From positions 402,061 through 466,060 of the forward strand of contig NZ_JAJOZS010000003.1 in NCBI RefSeq assembly GCF_021168555.1: a DNA stretch of 64,000 bases. Direction: 5' to 3'. The notes beneath the pieces were generated by a model. It ran no database searches and was not told the origin of the DNA. It saw nothing but the letters and a program-made list of their open reading frames with translations. Below, in pieces: positions 50,801 to 60,430 of this stretch. This stretch comes from Stenotrophomonas sp. MMGLT7. GTDB taxonomy: Bacteria; Pseudomonadota; Gammaproteobacteria; Xanthomonadales; Xanthomonadaceae. Position 1 is the stretch's first letter. Every line of letters begins with the position of its first letter. A program made the translations under genes and the position numbers.

Positions 50801-53800
50801 TCAGCGACTCTCGCGCAGGAACCGGGCCATCGACGAAACCCCCGGCACCGCCGGTTCGAACTGGCCGGCGACGTCGATGAAGCCGCGCATCACCGCGATC
50901 TCGCGCGGCGGGCGGTTGAGGGCGTCGCGCAGGTCGGGGTCAGCGCCGGCGCGCAGCAGGCGCTGCACCAGCAGCGGCAGGCCGTGCAGCGCGGCCAAGT
51001 GCAGCGGGCCGAAGCCGCGCGGGTCCTGTACGTCGAGGACCACGCCTTCGTCGAGCAGGCGCTCGACGCCGGCCAGCACCACCTGCTCGTCGCAGGCGGT
51101 GCCCGGTTCGGCGCGCGCGCCGAGCAGCAGCAGCAGCGGGGTGACCGCGCCGGCGGCGATGCGGTCCGGCTCGGCGCCGGCCAGCAGCAGCGTGTCCAGC
51201 AGCGCCAGCAGGCGCGCGCGGTCGCGCGAAGTGAATCCGTACAGCGCCGCGCAATGCAGCGGCGCCAGTTCCTGGGCGTCGCCGGCGTGCACGTCGGCGC
51301 CGGCGGCCAGCAGGCGCGCGGCGATGTCGGGCAGGCCCAGCGCGCAGGCCAGCATCAGCACGGTGACGCCGCCGGGCAGGCGGTGCTCGATGCGCGCGCC
51401 GGCCTGCAGCAGCGCGGCGACGATCTCGCCCTGGCGCATGCTCACCGCTGCCGACAGCGGGGTGGCGCCGCTGCCGGCGGGGTGCTGCGGATCGGCGCCG
51501 CGCGCCAACAGCAGTTCCACTACCTGGGCATGGCCGCTGCCGGCCGCGCGCAGCAGGCCGGTGCAGCCCTGCGCGTCGGTGGCGTCCACCGGCAGGCCGA
51601 GGTCGAGCAGGCGGCGCACCGCGTCGGCATCGCCGGCCATCGCCGCGGCCGGCACATCGGCCTCGCGCAGCGGCCGCGGAGGCAATGCCCAGCCGCGCCA
51701 GTCGAGCCAGTCGGACAGGTCGCGGCGGCCGATCGACAGCGCCACCCCGAGCGGGGTCTGGCCGTCGGCGGCGCGCGATTCGGGCGAGGCGCCCTGCTGG
51801 ATGAGCAGTTTCAGCGAGCCCTCGCGGCCGAGCGCGGCGGCCAGGTGCAGCGCGGTCATGCCGTGGCTGTCGCGGGCCTCGCGGTCCACGCCGTGTTCGA
51901 GCAGCCAGCGCTGCAGGCGCAGCCAGCCCAGCCGCACCGCCAGCGCCAGCGGCGGATCGCCGGCCGGCGAGGGGCCGAACGGATCGGCGCCGTGCTCGGC
52001 CAGTTCGAGGGCGAACTGCTCCAGCCCGCGCGAGGCATGGTCGTGCTGCACGCAGGCGGCCAGGAAGCGCCCCAGCCCGCCGCGTCCGGCCGGGCTGACG
52101 CCGTGCTGCAGCATCGCCTGCAGGGTCGGCACCGCGTCCACGCCGCGTGCCAGCAGCGCGAACATCGGTACGTCGCCGACGGCATCGGCCACTTCCGGGT
52201 CGGCGCCGTGTTCGAGCAGCCAGCCGGCACGGCCGGGATCGAGCACCAGGGTCGGGTCGTGCAGCAGTTCGCCGAGTTCGCGCGGCCCGCACAGGGCCGC
52301 CAGCGCCGCCATGCCCTGGTAGTTGCCGAGCTGCAGGCCATCGCGCAGCAGCGCCAGCGGCGGCCGGTCCGGCAGCACGGTGACCGCATCGCCCTGGCCA
52401 TCGTTGACCGCCGCCGGCAGCGGGTAGGCCGGGTCCAGCGCCGACACCACCGCCCAGCGGCCGGCCTCGGCGGCGATGTCGACCGCGCGGCGGCCGGCGT
52501 GGTCAGGCTGGGCCGGGTCGATGCCCAGTTCCAGCAGCCGCCGCACCAGCGCCGCCGACACCCGCTCGGACTGGCAGGCGAGCATCACCGCGTTGCGGCC
52601 CTCGGCATCGATCGCCACGACATCGGGCCTGGACGCCAGCAGGTGTTCGAGCGCGCTGCCGCGGGCCTGGCGGGCGGCATCGAGCCACGGCGTGCGTCCG
52701 CCCTGGTCGCGCGCCTCCAGGTTGGCGCCGGCGGCCAGCAGTGCGTCGATGACGGCGACGTGGCCGGCCTGCGCGGCCTCGTGCAGCGCGCTGCGGCGCT
52801 GGCGGTCGCGCGCATCCACGCGCGCCTTGTACTTGAGCAGCAGCTGCACGCCGGCCGGGTCGTCCTCCTCGGTGCCGGCGGCGGCCAGCAGTACCGGGGT
52901 GCCCTCGGCCGGCTCGGGGCGGGCGCCGCGTTCGAGCAGGAACTTGGCCAGCCGCCAGTTGCCGGCCTGGCACGCCAGCGCCAGCGGCGACAGGCCGTCG
53001 TGGTTGAGCGCGTCCAGGTCGGCGGCGGCATCGCGCAGCAGCGCGGCCACGCCGGGATCGGAGCTGCGCGCGGCGTGATGCAGCGCGGTATTGCCGTCGC
53101 CGTCGGTGGCGCGCGGATCGGCGCCGTTGGCCAGCAGCGTCATCACCGCGTCGGGGCGGCCGTGCCAGCTGTCGCGGGTAGCCGCCAGCAGCGGAGTCAT
53201 GCCGCGATGGGGATGGTTGACGTCGACGCCGCGGGCGATCAGTTCGCGCAGCAGGCGAAGGTCCGGCAGTACCGCGGCCAGCACGCCGAGGCTGCGCTGG
53301 TCGCGCCAGTCCTCATCGGGCAGGCCATGCGGATCGGCACCGGCCTCGAGCAGTTGCAGCGCGTGATCGACGCGGCCGTTGCGCGCGGCCTCGTACAGCG
53401 CCTGCTGCTGTTCATGCGCCGGCACCGGCTGCAGCGGCTCCGCCTGGGTGACGGCGAACAGGTCGACCAGGGTAGGCGGGGCGAGGGCGGCGGCGGCCGG
53501 CAGCTTCTGCAGCCACACGTGCAGGCCCAGCGACAGCAGCGCGTACAGCGCGGCCATCGGCCAGCGCACGTGGGTGGGCAGCAGCCCCGGCCAGGCCAGC
53601 CCCACGCCGCCGGCGCACAGCACCAGCACCAGTACCGCCACGACGAGCCCGCGCCAGGATTGCAGGTCCTGCCCTGCCAGTTGCCGCCAGCGCTCGTCGA
53701 GCCGTCCGCCTTCGCGGTCGATCTCCTGCCACAGCGGCCAGGTGCGCCACAGCGCCAGCAACGCGGCGCTGACCGCCACGCTCAGCGCCAGCGCGGCGGC

Positions 53801-54112
53801 CAGGCTGCCGCTGTCGCGCAGCGCCGCCAGCGGCCAGGCCACCAGCAATGCCAGGACCACGAGACCGGTACCCCACATGGCCAGCGGCGGCCAGGCCAGC
53901 GCGCGCAGCGCCGGCCACGCCTTCTGCGGCAGCGCCCGGCTGCGCCGCCACCACGACACGCCCAGCGCCAGCGTCGGCTGCGCCAGCCACACGCCCAGCA
54001 CGGCGACCACGCCGCCGACGGCCGCGCACAGCGCCAGGGCCAGGCCAGCGGCCACCGCGATGGCGGCCACGCGCCTGGGAGCGGCGCTGTCGGAGGCGGC
54101 GGGCCTACTCAT
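50801..54112 (-). CDS. Large membrane-anchored ankyrin-repeat protein
   Basis: 1103 residues. The first ~240 hold about five TM helices ([78 protein letters not shown]). From ~265 to ~1080 there are many ankyrin repeats, e.g. [79 protein letters not shown] and [20 protein letters not shown]. The repeat domain probably faces the cytoplasm and binds proteins. The start overlaps the end of the ycgL gene by eight bases, so they are co-translated. Function unknown. Confidence 0.85.
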   Translation of the reverse strand: MSRPAASDSAAPRRVAAIAVAAGLALALCAAVGGVVAVLGVWLAQPTLALGVSWWRRSRALPQKAWPALRALAWPPLAMWGTGLVVLALLVAWPLAALRDSGSLAAALALSVAVSAALLALWRTWPLWQEIDREGGRLDERWRQLAGQDLQSWRGLVVAVLVLVLCAGGVGLAWPGLLPTHVRWPMAALYALLSLGLHVWLQKLPAAAALAPPTLVDLFAVTQAEPLQPVPAHEQQQALYEAARNGRVDHALQLLEAGADPHGLPDEDWRDQRSLGVLAAVLPDLRLLRELIARGVDVNHPHRGMTPLLAATRDSWHGRPDAVMTLLANGADPRATDGDGNTALHHAARSSDPGVAALLRDAAADLDALNHDGLSPLALACQAGNWRLAKFLLERGARPEPAEGTPVLLAAAGTEEDDPAGVQLLLKYKARVDARDRQRRSALHEAAQAGHVAVIDALLAAGANLEARDQGGRTPWLDAARQARGSALEHLLASRPDVVAIDAEGRNAVMLACQSERVSAALVRRLLELGIDPAQPDHAGRRAVDIAAEAGRWAVVSALDPAYPLPAAVNDGQGDAVTVLPDRPPLALLRDGLQLGNYQGMAALAALCGPRELGELLHDPTLVLDPGRAGWLLEHGADPEVADAVGDVPMFALLARGVDAVPTLQAMLQHGVSPAGRGGLGRFLAACVQHDHASRGLEQFALELAEHGADPFGPSPAGDPPLALAVRLGWLRLQRWLLEHGVDREARDSHGMTALHLAAALGREGSLKLLIQQGASPESRAADGQTPLGVALSIGRRDLSDWLDWRGWALPPRPLREADVPAAAMAGDADAVRRLLDLGLPVDATDAQGCTGLLRAAGSGHAQVVELLLARGADPQHPAGSGATPLSAAVSMRQGEIVAALLQAGARIEHRLPGGVTVLMLACALGLPDIAARLLAAGADVHAGDAQELAPLHCAALYGFTSRDRARLLALLDTLLLAGAEPDRIAAGAVTPLLLLLGARAEPGTACDEQVVLAGVERLLDEGVVLDVQDPRGFGPLHLAALHGLPLLVQRLLRAGADPDLRDALNRPPREIAVMRGFIDVAGQFEPAVPGVSSMARFLRESR

Positions 54113-54365
54113 CGCGCGCACCTGCGTTGCCGCCGATGGGGGGAGGGAACTGCAGGTGGAATCCGCGCGCGGCCAGGTTGGCCCGTACCTGCGCCGCATC
54201 GGCCCGGGCCAGCCTGCGCGCGGGCGTCAGCGCCACTTCCAGCACATACGCGAACGGCGCCAGCGGCGCACGCAGCGCTTCGGGGATCGAGGCGAAATCG
54301 TCGCGCTTGGCGAGGTAGACGTAGGTGTCCTGCTTGCGTTGGCTTTTGTAGACGTAGGCTTGCAT
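54105..54365 (-). CDS. YcgL-domain protein
   Basis: An 86-residue cytoplasmic protein of the gammaproteobacterial YcgL family: [40 protein letters not shown], and [15 protein letters not shown]. Length is normal. The ATG at 54365 is chosen because the conserved region begins there. The family has no established biochemical role. It leads the operon with the ankyrin protein. Confidence 0.88.
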   Translation of the reverse strand: MQAYVYKSQRKQDTYVYLAKRDDFASIPEALRAPLAPFAYVLEVALTPARRLARADAAQVRANLAARGFHLQFPPPIGGNAGARDE

Positions 54366-54589
54366 GCCCGCGGGCCGCTGCCCTGCGTTGATCAGTGCCG
54401 GGGATTGTGTCGGAAATACGTCACTGGCGAAAGCTTGGCCAGCGTCCAGGCGAGGAACGACGGGCATTGGAGCCGGTTCCGTTCATCAATGTCGCGGCCG
54501 CGGACACTGCCGCGCGGCGGCGGATCGATATACTCGCCGTTCACTGTCCCGCAAGATCCGATGTGACCGCAGCTCCGCCGTCGCCTGCC

Positions 54590-55786
54590 ATGGCACCCCT
54601 GTCGATCCGTGCCTTCACTGCGACCACCGCCCTCGGTGCGGGCAACCAGGCACAGCGCCGTGCCTTGCACGAACGCCGCAGCGGATTGCGCCACAACGAC
54701 TTCGGCGCGGCGGACACTCGCCTGGACTGCTGGATCGGCCGCGTCGACGGCCTGGAGGAAGTGCGGCTGCCGGCGGAACTGGCCGAGCACGACTGCCGCA
54801 ACAATCGCCTGGCCTGGCTGGCGCTGCAGCACGACGGCCTGCTCGAAGCGGTGGCGCAGGTACGCCGGCGCCACGGCGCGGAGCGGGTGGCGGTGGTGAT
54901 CGGCACCTCGACCTCCAGCATCGGCGCCAGCGAGGAGGCGTACACGCGGCTGGCCGGGGACGGCGACGACGCGCGCTTCCCCGACGACCTGCAGCGGCCG
55001 GTCATCCATACCCCGCATTCGCCGGGCGCCTTCGTGCAGCACGCCACCGGCCTGCGCGGGCCGTGCGTGACCGTGGCCACCGCCTGTTCCTCCAGCGCCA
55101 AGGTGTTCGCGCAGGCGGCACGGATGATCGCCGCCGGCGTGGTCGATGCGGCGCTGGTCGGCGGCATCGATTCGCTGTGCGGCAGCGTGCTGTTCGGCTT
55201 CAACTCGCTGCAGCTGGTGTCGGCCAGGCCGTGCAAGCCGTTCGACGCGCATCGCGACGGCCTGTCGCTGGGCGAGGCAGGCGGCTTCGCCGTGCTCGAA
55301 CGCGCCGACGCCGGCGACGGCGAGCTGCAGCTGCGCGGCTACGGCGAATCCAGCGACGCCCACCACATGTCCGCGCCGCACCCGCAGGGGCTGGGCGCGC
55401 AGCTGGCGATGACCCGGGCGCTGCAGCGCGCCGGCATCGATGCCGCCGAGCTGGACCATCTCAACCTGCACGGCACCTCCACCCCGGCCAACGACACGGT
55501 GGAGGCGCTGGCGGTGGCCGCGCTGTTCCCGGCCTCGCTGCACGCGGCCTCGACCAAGGCCTGGACCGGCCACACCCTGGGCGCGGCCGGCATCGTCGAA
55601 TCGGTGTTCGCGCTGCTGGCGCTGCAGGACGGCCACCTGCCCGGCACCCTCAACAGCGAAACCCCCGATCCGGCCTGCGGCCCGCAGATCCGCTTCGCCC
55701 CCGAACGACGACCGATCCGCTACGCAATGAACAACTCCTTCGGTTTCGGCGGCAACAACTGCTCGCTCGTGTTCGCCCGCCCATGA
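54590..55786 (+). CDS. Beta-ketoacyl-ACP synthase (aryl-polyene/xanthomonadin type)
   Basis: A 398-residue condensing enzyme. The catalytic Cys is in VTVATACSSSAKVF (about residue 165). The two His residues are in LDHLNLHGTSTPANDT and TKAWTGHTLGAAGI. NNSFGFGGNNCSLVF closes the fold. The triad Cys-His-His is complete, so it should catalyse decarboxylative condensation of acyl and malonyl-ACP. Its stop overlaps the chain-length factor start (ATGA). That pairing is the aryl-polyene/xanthomonadin arrangement. A GTG at 54563 is an alternative start. Confidence 0.88.
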   Translation: MAPLSIRAFTATTALGAGNQAQRRALHERRSGLRHNDFGAADTRLDCWIGRVDGLEEVRLPAELAEHDCRNNRLAWLALQHDGLLEAVAQVRRRHGAERVAVVIGTSTSSIGASEEAYTRLAGDGDDARFPDDLQRPVIHTPHSPGAFVQHATGLRGPCVTVATACSSSAKVFAQAARMIAAGVVDAALVGGIDSLCGSVLFGFNSLQLVSARPCKPFDAHRDGLSLGEAGGFAVLERADAGDGELQLRGYGESSDAHHMSAPHPQGLGAQLAMTRALQRAGIDAAELDHLNLHGTSTPANDTVEALAVAALFPASLHAASTKAWTGHTLGAAGIVESVFALLALQDGHLPGTLNSETPDPACGPQIRFAPERRPIRYAMNNSFGFGGNNCSLVFARP

Positions 55787-56568
55787 CCGCGCCGACGCTT
55801 TCGGCCCGCGTCCAGGGCGTGGGTTTCTGGGGCCGCGGCCTGCCCTCGTGGGCGGCGGCGTGCGCGTTCGCCGTCACCGGCGCGCTGCCCGAGGCCGCGC
55901 CGGCACGGCCCTCGCCGCAACTGCTGGCACCGAACGAGCGCCGGCGCGCGCCGGAGACGGTGGCGGTGGCGCTGGACGTCGCCCTGGCCGCCTGCCAGGC
56001 CGCCGGCCGCGATCCGGCCACGCTGTCGTCGGTGTTCACCTCCACCCATGGCGACCTGGCGATCACCGACTACATGTGCCGGACCCTGGCCGGGGCCGAC
56101 CCGGCCGCGCTGTCGCCGACCCGCTTCCACAACTCGGTGCACAACGCCGCCGCCGGCTACTGGACCATCGGCGCCGGCGCGCACGCTCCGGCCACCGCGA
56201 TCAGCGCCTTCGACGCCAGCTTCGCGCAGGGCCTGATCGAGGCGCTGGCGCAACTGGCCACCGGCACCGAGGCGGTGCTGCTGGTCGGCTACGACAGCCA
56301 GTCCTGCGGTCCGCTCGGGCACACCACGCGCAGCGACGGCCTGCTCGGCGGCGCGCTGGTGCTGGCGCGCACGGGCGAAGGCCCGCAGCTGCGGGCCACG
56401 CTGGAGGACGGCGAGGCCGGGACGGCCGCCGGTCCGCTGGCGCGGCAACTGGCCGGCAACGCGATGGCGCCGATGCTGGCGCTGTTCGACACGCTGGCCA
56501 CGGCCGGCGGCGATTGCACGCTCAAGGCCGGCCCCGGCCGCCGCCTGCGGCTGGCGCTGGCGCCATGA
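55783..56568 (+). CDS. Ketosynthase chain-length-factor-like protein
   Basis: A 261-residue truncated ketosynthase-like protein of the chain-length-factor class. Seen: VFTSTHGDLAITDYMCRTLA and LSPTRFHNSVHNAAAGYWTI, where an active ketosynthase would have its Cys motif. No catalytic Cys/His/His triad is visible, so it is probably a non-catalytic partner of the preceding enzyme. It overlaps both neighbours by four bases. Confidence 0.82.
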   Translation: MTAPTLSARVQGVGFWGRGLPSWAAACAFAVTGALPEAAPARPSPQLLAPNERRRAPETVAVALDVALAACQAAGRDPATLSSVFTSTHGDLAITDYMCRTLAGADPAALSPTRFHNSVHNAAAGYWTIGAGAHAPATAISAFDASFAQGLIEALAQLATGTEAVLLVGYDSQSCGPLGHTTRSDGLLGGALVLARTGEGPQLRATLEDGEAGTAAGPLARQLAGNAMAPMLALFDTLATAGGDCTLKAGPGRRLRLALAP

Positions 56569-57386
56569 GCACGATGCCGATCCGCGCCGACCAGGCCGCC
56601 ATCGTCATTCCCGCGCTCAACGAGTCGCTGCGCATCCGCGAAGTGGTGACCCAGGCGCTGGCGCACTGCCCCAACGTGATCGTGGTCGACGACGGCTCCG
56701 ACGACGACACCGTCGCCTGCATCGCCGACCTGCCGGCCACGCTGATCCGCCACCCGCAGCGGCTCGGCAAGGGCGCGGCGCTGCGCAGCGGCTTTGCCGA
56801 GGCCGCGCGCCGCGGCCTGCTCGGAGTGATGACGATGGACGGCGACGGCCAGCACAGCGCCGCCGACTTCCCGCGCCTGCTGGATGCGGCCAACCGCCAC
56901 CCCGGCGACGTCGTCATCGGCGCGCGCCTGCGCAAGCGCGCCAGCCAGCCGACGATCCGCCGCATCGGCAACGACTTCGGCGACTGGGGCATCGCCTGGG
57001 CCTGCGGCTTCCGCCTGCTGGACAGCCAGAGCGGGCAGCGCTTCTATCCGCGCGCGGTGTTCACCCTGCCCGATGTGTCCGGCGAAGGCTTCGTGTTCGA
57101 GGCGCAGCTGCTGATCTCGGCCGCACGCCAGGCCGGCGCGCGGGTGATCGCGGTGCCGATCGAGACCCGCTACGCCAGCAGCGAGCCCGGCTGCTTCCGC
57201 AAGAGCCATTTCCGCCTGGTGCGCGACCTGTACCGGATCACCACGCACGTGGCCGGGCAGATCCTCACGCGCGGCGGCCTTGCCGCCGAATACCGCCGCA
57301 CCCGTGCGCACCCGGCCGTGATCGACGATCCGAACGGCGAGTTCGCCAGCTTCGATCCTTCCTCGCAGGTGCAGGACCCGCCCTGA
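56565..57386 (+). CDS. Family 2 glycosyltransferase
   Basis: A 273-residue GT-A fold enzyme. IVIPALNESLRIREVV opens the fold, VIVVDDGSDDDTV binds the nucleotide, and MTMDGDGQHSAADFPRLL holds the metal-binding Asp residues. GQRFYPRAVFTLPDVSGEGF and KSHFRLVRDLYRITTHVAGQ follow. It has no TM segment at the C-terminus long enough for a dolichol-phosphate-mannose-type synthase. In xanthomonadin/aryl-polyene loci similar genes are present and may modify the lipid end. It is coupled to the chain-length factor by ATGA. Confidence 0.85.
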   Translation: MSTMPIRADQAAIVIPALNESLRIREVVTQALAHCPNVIVVDDGSDDDTVACIADLPATLIRHPQRLGKGAALRSGFAEAARRGLLGVMTMDGDGQHSAADFPRLLDAANRHPGDVVIGARLRKRASQPTIRRIGNDFGDWGIAWACGFRLLDSQSGQRFYPRAVFTLPDVSGEGFVFEAQLLISAARQAGARVIAVPIETRYASSEPGCFRKSHFRLVRDLYRITTHVAGQILTRGGLAAEYRRTRAHPAVIDDPNGEFASFDPSSQVQDPP

Positions 57387-57419
57387 CCGCCCGCGGCGGC
57401 GCTCGACGCCGGCCGCCGC

Positions 57420-58157
57420 TCAGCCCATCCCGCCGTTGACCCCGATCACCTGGCCGTTGACGTAGCCGGCGGCGTCCGAGCACAGGAACGCCACCAGCGC
57501 GGCGACGTCCTCCGGCTTGCCGGCACGGCCGGCGGGGACGACCTGCCTGATCGTCTCCGGCGGGAACTGCGCGGCCGCCATCGCCCCCTCGATCACGCCC
57601 GGCGCGACGACATTGGCGGTGATGCCGCGGCTGGCCATCTCGCGCGCCAGCGAACGGGTGGCGCCGTGCAGCGCCGACTTGGCCGCGGCGTAGTTGACCT
57701 GGCCGCGGTTGCCGATCACCGCCGCCACCGATGACACGCTCACCACCCGGCCCCAGCGCGTGCGCGCCATCGGCAGCAGCAGCGGCTGGGTGACGTTGAA
57801 GAAGCCGTGCAGCGACACGTCGATGACCCGGTGCCACTGCTGTCGGCTCATGCCGGCCATCGGCGCGTCGTCGTGGACACCGGCGTTGTTGACCACCACC
57901 TGCACCGGCCCGGCCCGCAGCAGGGCCTCGATCGCCGCCTGGCTGGCCGCGGCGTCGGCGACGTCGAACGCCACCGCCTCGGCGCGGCCGCCTTCGTCCA
58001 GTATCCGCGCCACCAGCTGTTCGGCGCGCGCGGCATTGGCATTGGCGTGCACGATCACGTGCAGGCCGTCGGCGGCCAGCCGGCGGCAGATGGCGCCGCC
58101 GATGTCGCCACTGCCGCCGGTAACCAGCGCGCGTCGCAGGGAAGTGTTGTCTTTCAT
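57420..58157 (-). CDS. 3-oxoacyl-ACP reductase (FabG-like SDR)
   Basis: A 245-residue SDR. Cofactor loop ALVTGGSGDIGGAIC; VVVNNAGVHDDAPMAGMS; catalytic Ser in VVSVSSVAAVIG; Tyr/Lys in QVNYAAAKSALHG; and NVVAPGVIEGAM. This is the FabG pattern, and aryl-polyene loci encode such a ketoreductase. It converges on the glycosyltransferase with 33 bp between them. It reads opposite to the ketosynthase genes but belongs to the same functional group. Confidence 0.88.
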   Translation of the reverse strand: MKDNTSLRRALVTGGSGDIGGAICRRLAADGLHVIVHANANAARAEQLVARILDEGGRAEAVAFDVADAAASQAAIEALLRAGPVQVVVNNAGVHDDAPMAGMSRQQWHRVIDVSLHGFFNVTQPLLLPMARTRWGRVVSVSSVAAVIGNRGQVNYAAAKSALHGATRSLAREMASRGITANVVAPGVIEGAMAAAQFPPETIRQVVPAGRAGKPEDVAALVAFLCSDAAGYVNGQVIGVNGGMG

Positions 58158-58330
58158 GCCAGCCTTGTGGTGTGACGGCGGTTGCGGCGGCGACCTGTGG
58201 GAACGATGTGTAGGCGTCGAGCAGGTTGCAGGCCTGCGCCGGGTCCACGAGTTTGCCAGCAGCGGGCCACGGGTGCATACCGGGGAGAGCACGCTAGAAT
58301 GCCCGCGCACGACCCAGAACGAGAATAGCC

Positions 58331-59386
58331 ATGCTGGATTTGGACGACCTGCTGGCCCCGGTTTCGGATGACCATCCTGCGGGGGAAGACCTTTCATTTT
58401 CGATCGAGTTCGACCGGATCCAGGAGTTCCGGCGCTTCGACGATCCGACCCTGGAGCAGGGCGAGTGGCAGACGGACATCAAGTTCGCCGACTGGCCCGC
58501 CGCGCTTGCCGAGAGCGCGCAGCTGCTGCGCACGCGCACCAAGGACCTGCGCCTGGCCGGCTGGTTCGCCGAGGCCAGCGCCCAGACCGACGGTTTCGCC
58601 GGTCTCGCCCAGGGCTACCGCCTGGTCGCCGGGCTATGCGAGCGCTACTGGGACCAGGTGCACCCGCTGGCGGTGGACGACGACCAGGAAGAGCGCATCG
58701 GCAACATCAGCTGGCTGCTCGGCAACTCCCTGCAATGGCTGCGCACCATCCCCATCGTGTCCGCGCCGCAGGGGCGCTACGGCCTGGATGCGTTCGAGGC
58801 CGCGCGTGCCCACCAGGCCAGCGGCGAGGAGATCCCCGGGCAGCCGGGGCTGGAACTGTTGGAGGCGGCACGCCGCGACACCCCGCACGATTTCTATCGC
58901 ACGCGGCTGGAGAGCGTGGCCGACTGCCTGCAGGCGCTGGACGGCCTGCGCGATGCGGTGGACGCACGCCTGGGCATGGACGGCCCCAGCTTCAGCGCGG
59001 TGCGCGAGCGGCTGGAGCACCTGCACACCACCATTGCCCGCTTCGCGCGCGAGGCCGGCCTGCTGGTCGACGCGGTGGACGCCGCACCGGCGCAGGCGGG
59101 AGACGACGAGCCGGCCGAACCCGTGCCCGCCGCGGCCACGGGTACCCCGCGCGGCCCGGCGCAGGCGCCGGCCACGCGCAAGGAAGCCCTGGCCCAGCTG
59201 CGCCAGGTCGCCGAGTTCTTCCGCCGCACCGAACCGCACAGCCCGGTGGCCTACCTGGCGGAGAAGGCCGCGCGCTGGGGCGAGATGCCGCTGCACGTCT
59301 GGCTCAAGCGCGTGATCAAGGACGACAGCGTGCTGCAGCAGATGGAAGAGATGCTCGACGTGGAGCAGAACCAGGACTATTCCTGA
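58331..59386 (+). CDS. tssA: Type VI secretion protein TssA
   Basis: A 351-residue TssA (ImpA_N family). The N-terminal domain (about 5-130) shows LLAPVSDDHPAGEDLSF, DIKFADWPAALAESAQLL and RTKDLRLAGWFAEASAQ, then LCERYWDQVHPL. A Pro/Ala-rich linker follows near 260, then a C-terminal helical part (RKEALAQLRQVAEFFRRTEP, SPVAYLAEKAARWG). TssA helps start and cap the sheath. It faces the tssM-tagF-ompA genes across a repeat. Confidence 0.93.
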   Translation: MLDLDDLLAPVSDDHPAGEDLSFSIEFDRIQEFRRFDDPTLEQGEWQTDIKFADWPAALAESAQLLRTRTKDLRLAGWFAEASAQTDGFAGLAQGYRLVAGLCERYWDQVHPLAVDDDQEERIGNISWLLGNSLQWLRTIPIVSAPQGRYGLDAFEAARAHQASGEEIPGQPGLELLEAARRDTPHDFYRTRLESVADCLQALDGLRDAVDARLGMDGPSFSAVRERLEHLHTTIARFAREAGLLVDAVDAAPAQAGDDEPAEPVPAAATGTPRGPAQAPATRKEALAQLRQVAEFFRRTEPHSPVAYLAEKAARWGEMPLHVWLKRVIKDDSVLQQMEEMLDVEQNQDYS

Positions 59387-59468
59387 GCCGCCGAGCTCGC
59401 GCCTGGGGCAACGCGGCGCATCCGGAAGAAGCCGCCGCAGAACGTCGATCCCGGTTGCGACCTTCTCC

Positions 59469-59594
59469 CCTTCTCCCGCTTGCGGGGGAAGGTGCCCGAA
59501 GGGCGGATGGGGGTTGCCTGGAGCATCGGGAAGCCAGAGCAAAAGCCCCCCATCCGGCGCTGCGCGCCACCTTCCCCCGCAAGCGGGAGAAGGG
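59469..59594. repeat. Dispersed hairpin repeat, single copy
   Basis: It begins CCTTCTCCCGCTTGCGGGGG, has GCCCGAAGGGCGGATGGGG, a centre GGAGCATCGGGAAGCCAGAG, then CCATCCGGCGCTGCGCGCC and ends GCAAGCGGGAGAAGGG. It lies between the convergent tssA and OmpA-like genes and matches the 22.6-kb copy and the 31.6-kb array units. It may double as a two-way terminator. Confidence 0.88.
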
Positions 59595-59647
59595 AACTTG
59601 CACATCTTCATGCGTCTTGCGAAGCCTGACATTCGGCGCCGCCGCCG

Positions 59648-60430
59648 TCAGAGCACCTTGAACTCGATGCGGCGGTTGCGCGCGCGGCCCTCGGCGGTGG
59701 CGTTGTCGGCCACCGGCTCGTCGGCGCCCCTGCCCAGCGCGGTCAGGCCGGCGCCGGGGATGCCGTGCTGCACCAGGTAGGCGCGCACCGCCTGCGCACG
59801 CGCCTGGCTCAGCGCCTGGTTGGACTGCGGCTGGCCGACGTTGTCGGTATGGCCGACGATCTGCACCTTCACGTCGTCCATCTCGCGCATCCTGGCCACC
59901 ATCTCGTCGAGGATCGCCATGCCCCGGGGCGTCAGCCGGGCGCTGCCGCTCTCGAACTCGATGATGCGGTCGGCCAGCGTGGCATCGAGCACGCTCTGCT
60001 CCGAGCCGCCGGTCTTCAGGCTGTTGGTGACGGTGTAGGAGGTGTTGCTGGCCACGCTCAGCTCGCTCAGCACCTGCTGCCGCTGCGCCTCGTTGAGCAC
60101 CTGCCCGCTGATGCGCACCGATTGCCCGTTGACCTCGAGCTTGCCGTCGTTCACCCGCTTGATGCCCGGGCCGATCATGTTGGCGACGTACTCGCCCCAG
60201 TTGGGCGGGGTGGGGATGTCCTGCACCTGCACGCGATCGACCACGCGCGCATCGCCGTAGACCGCGCGCAGGCTCGCCAGGATGCGCTGCTTGGTGGCCT
60301 CGTCGGGCACCACGCCCTCGGCGATCGCCGGCCGCTCGTCCGCGCCGGACTGCGCCTGTGCCGGGGCGGTGGGCCACGCGCCGGCCAGGCACAGGGCGAT
60401 CGGGGCCAAAGAGGAAAGTCGCATGCTCAT
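59648..60430 (-). CDS. OmpA-family peptidoglycan-binding protein of the T6SS locus
   Basis: A 260-residue exported protein (signal LSSLAPIALCLAGAWPTAPA-QAQ). The C-terminal OmpA domain (about 145-258) has VQIVGHTDNVGQPQSNQALS and TAEGRARNRRIEFKVL with the Asp and Arg that bind peptidoglycan. A middle region (about 80-125, ending GQSVRISGQVLNEAQRQQVL) looks BON-like. It overlaps the tagF stop (ATGA) with the ATG at 60430; the ATG at 60424 has a better-spaced GGGAA. It probably anchors the secretion system to the cell wall, in the role of TagL/TssL-extension proteins. Confidence 0.85.
   Translation of the reverse strand: MSMRLSSLAPIALCLAGAWPTAPAQAQSGADERPAIAEGVVPDEATKQRILASLRAVYGDARVVDRVQVQDIPTPPNWGEYVANMIGPGIKRVNDGKLEVNGQSVRISGQVLNEAQRQQVLSELSVASNTSYTVTNSLKTGGSEQSVLDATLADRIIEFESGSARLTPRGMAILDEMVARMREMDDVKVQIVGHTDNVGQPQSNQALSQARAQAVRAYLVQHGIPGAGLTALGRGADEPVADNATAEGRARNRRIEFKVL

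Noticed and set aside
50984-54391. 1135-codon plus-strand frame opposite the ankyrin gene
   Set aside because: Antisense of ankyrin repeats gives a repetitive Gln/Arg/Gly-rich reading. No signal, domain or ribosome site supports it.
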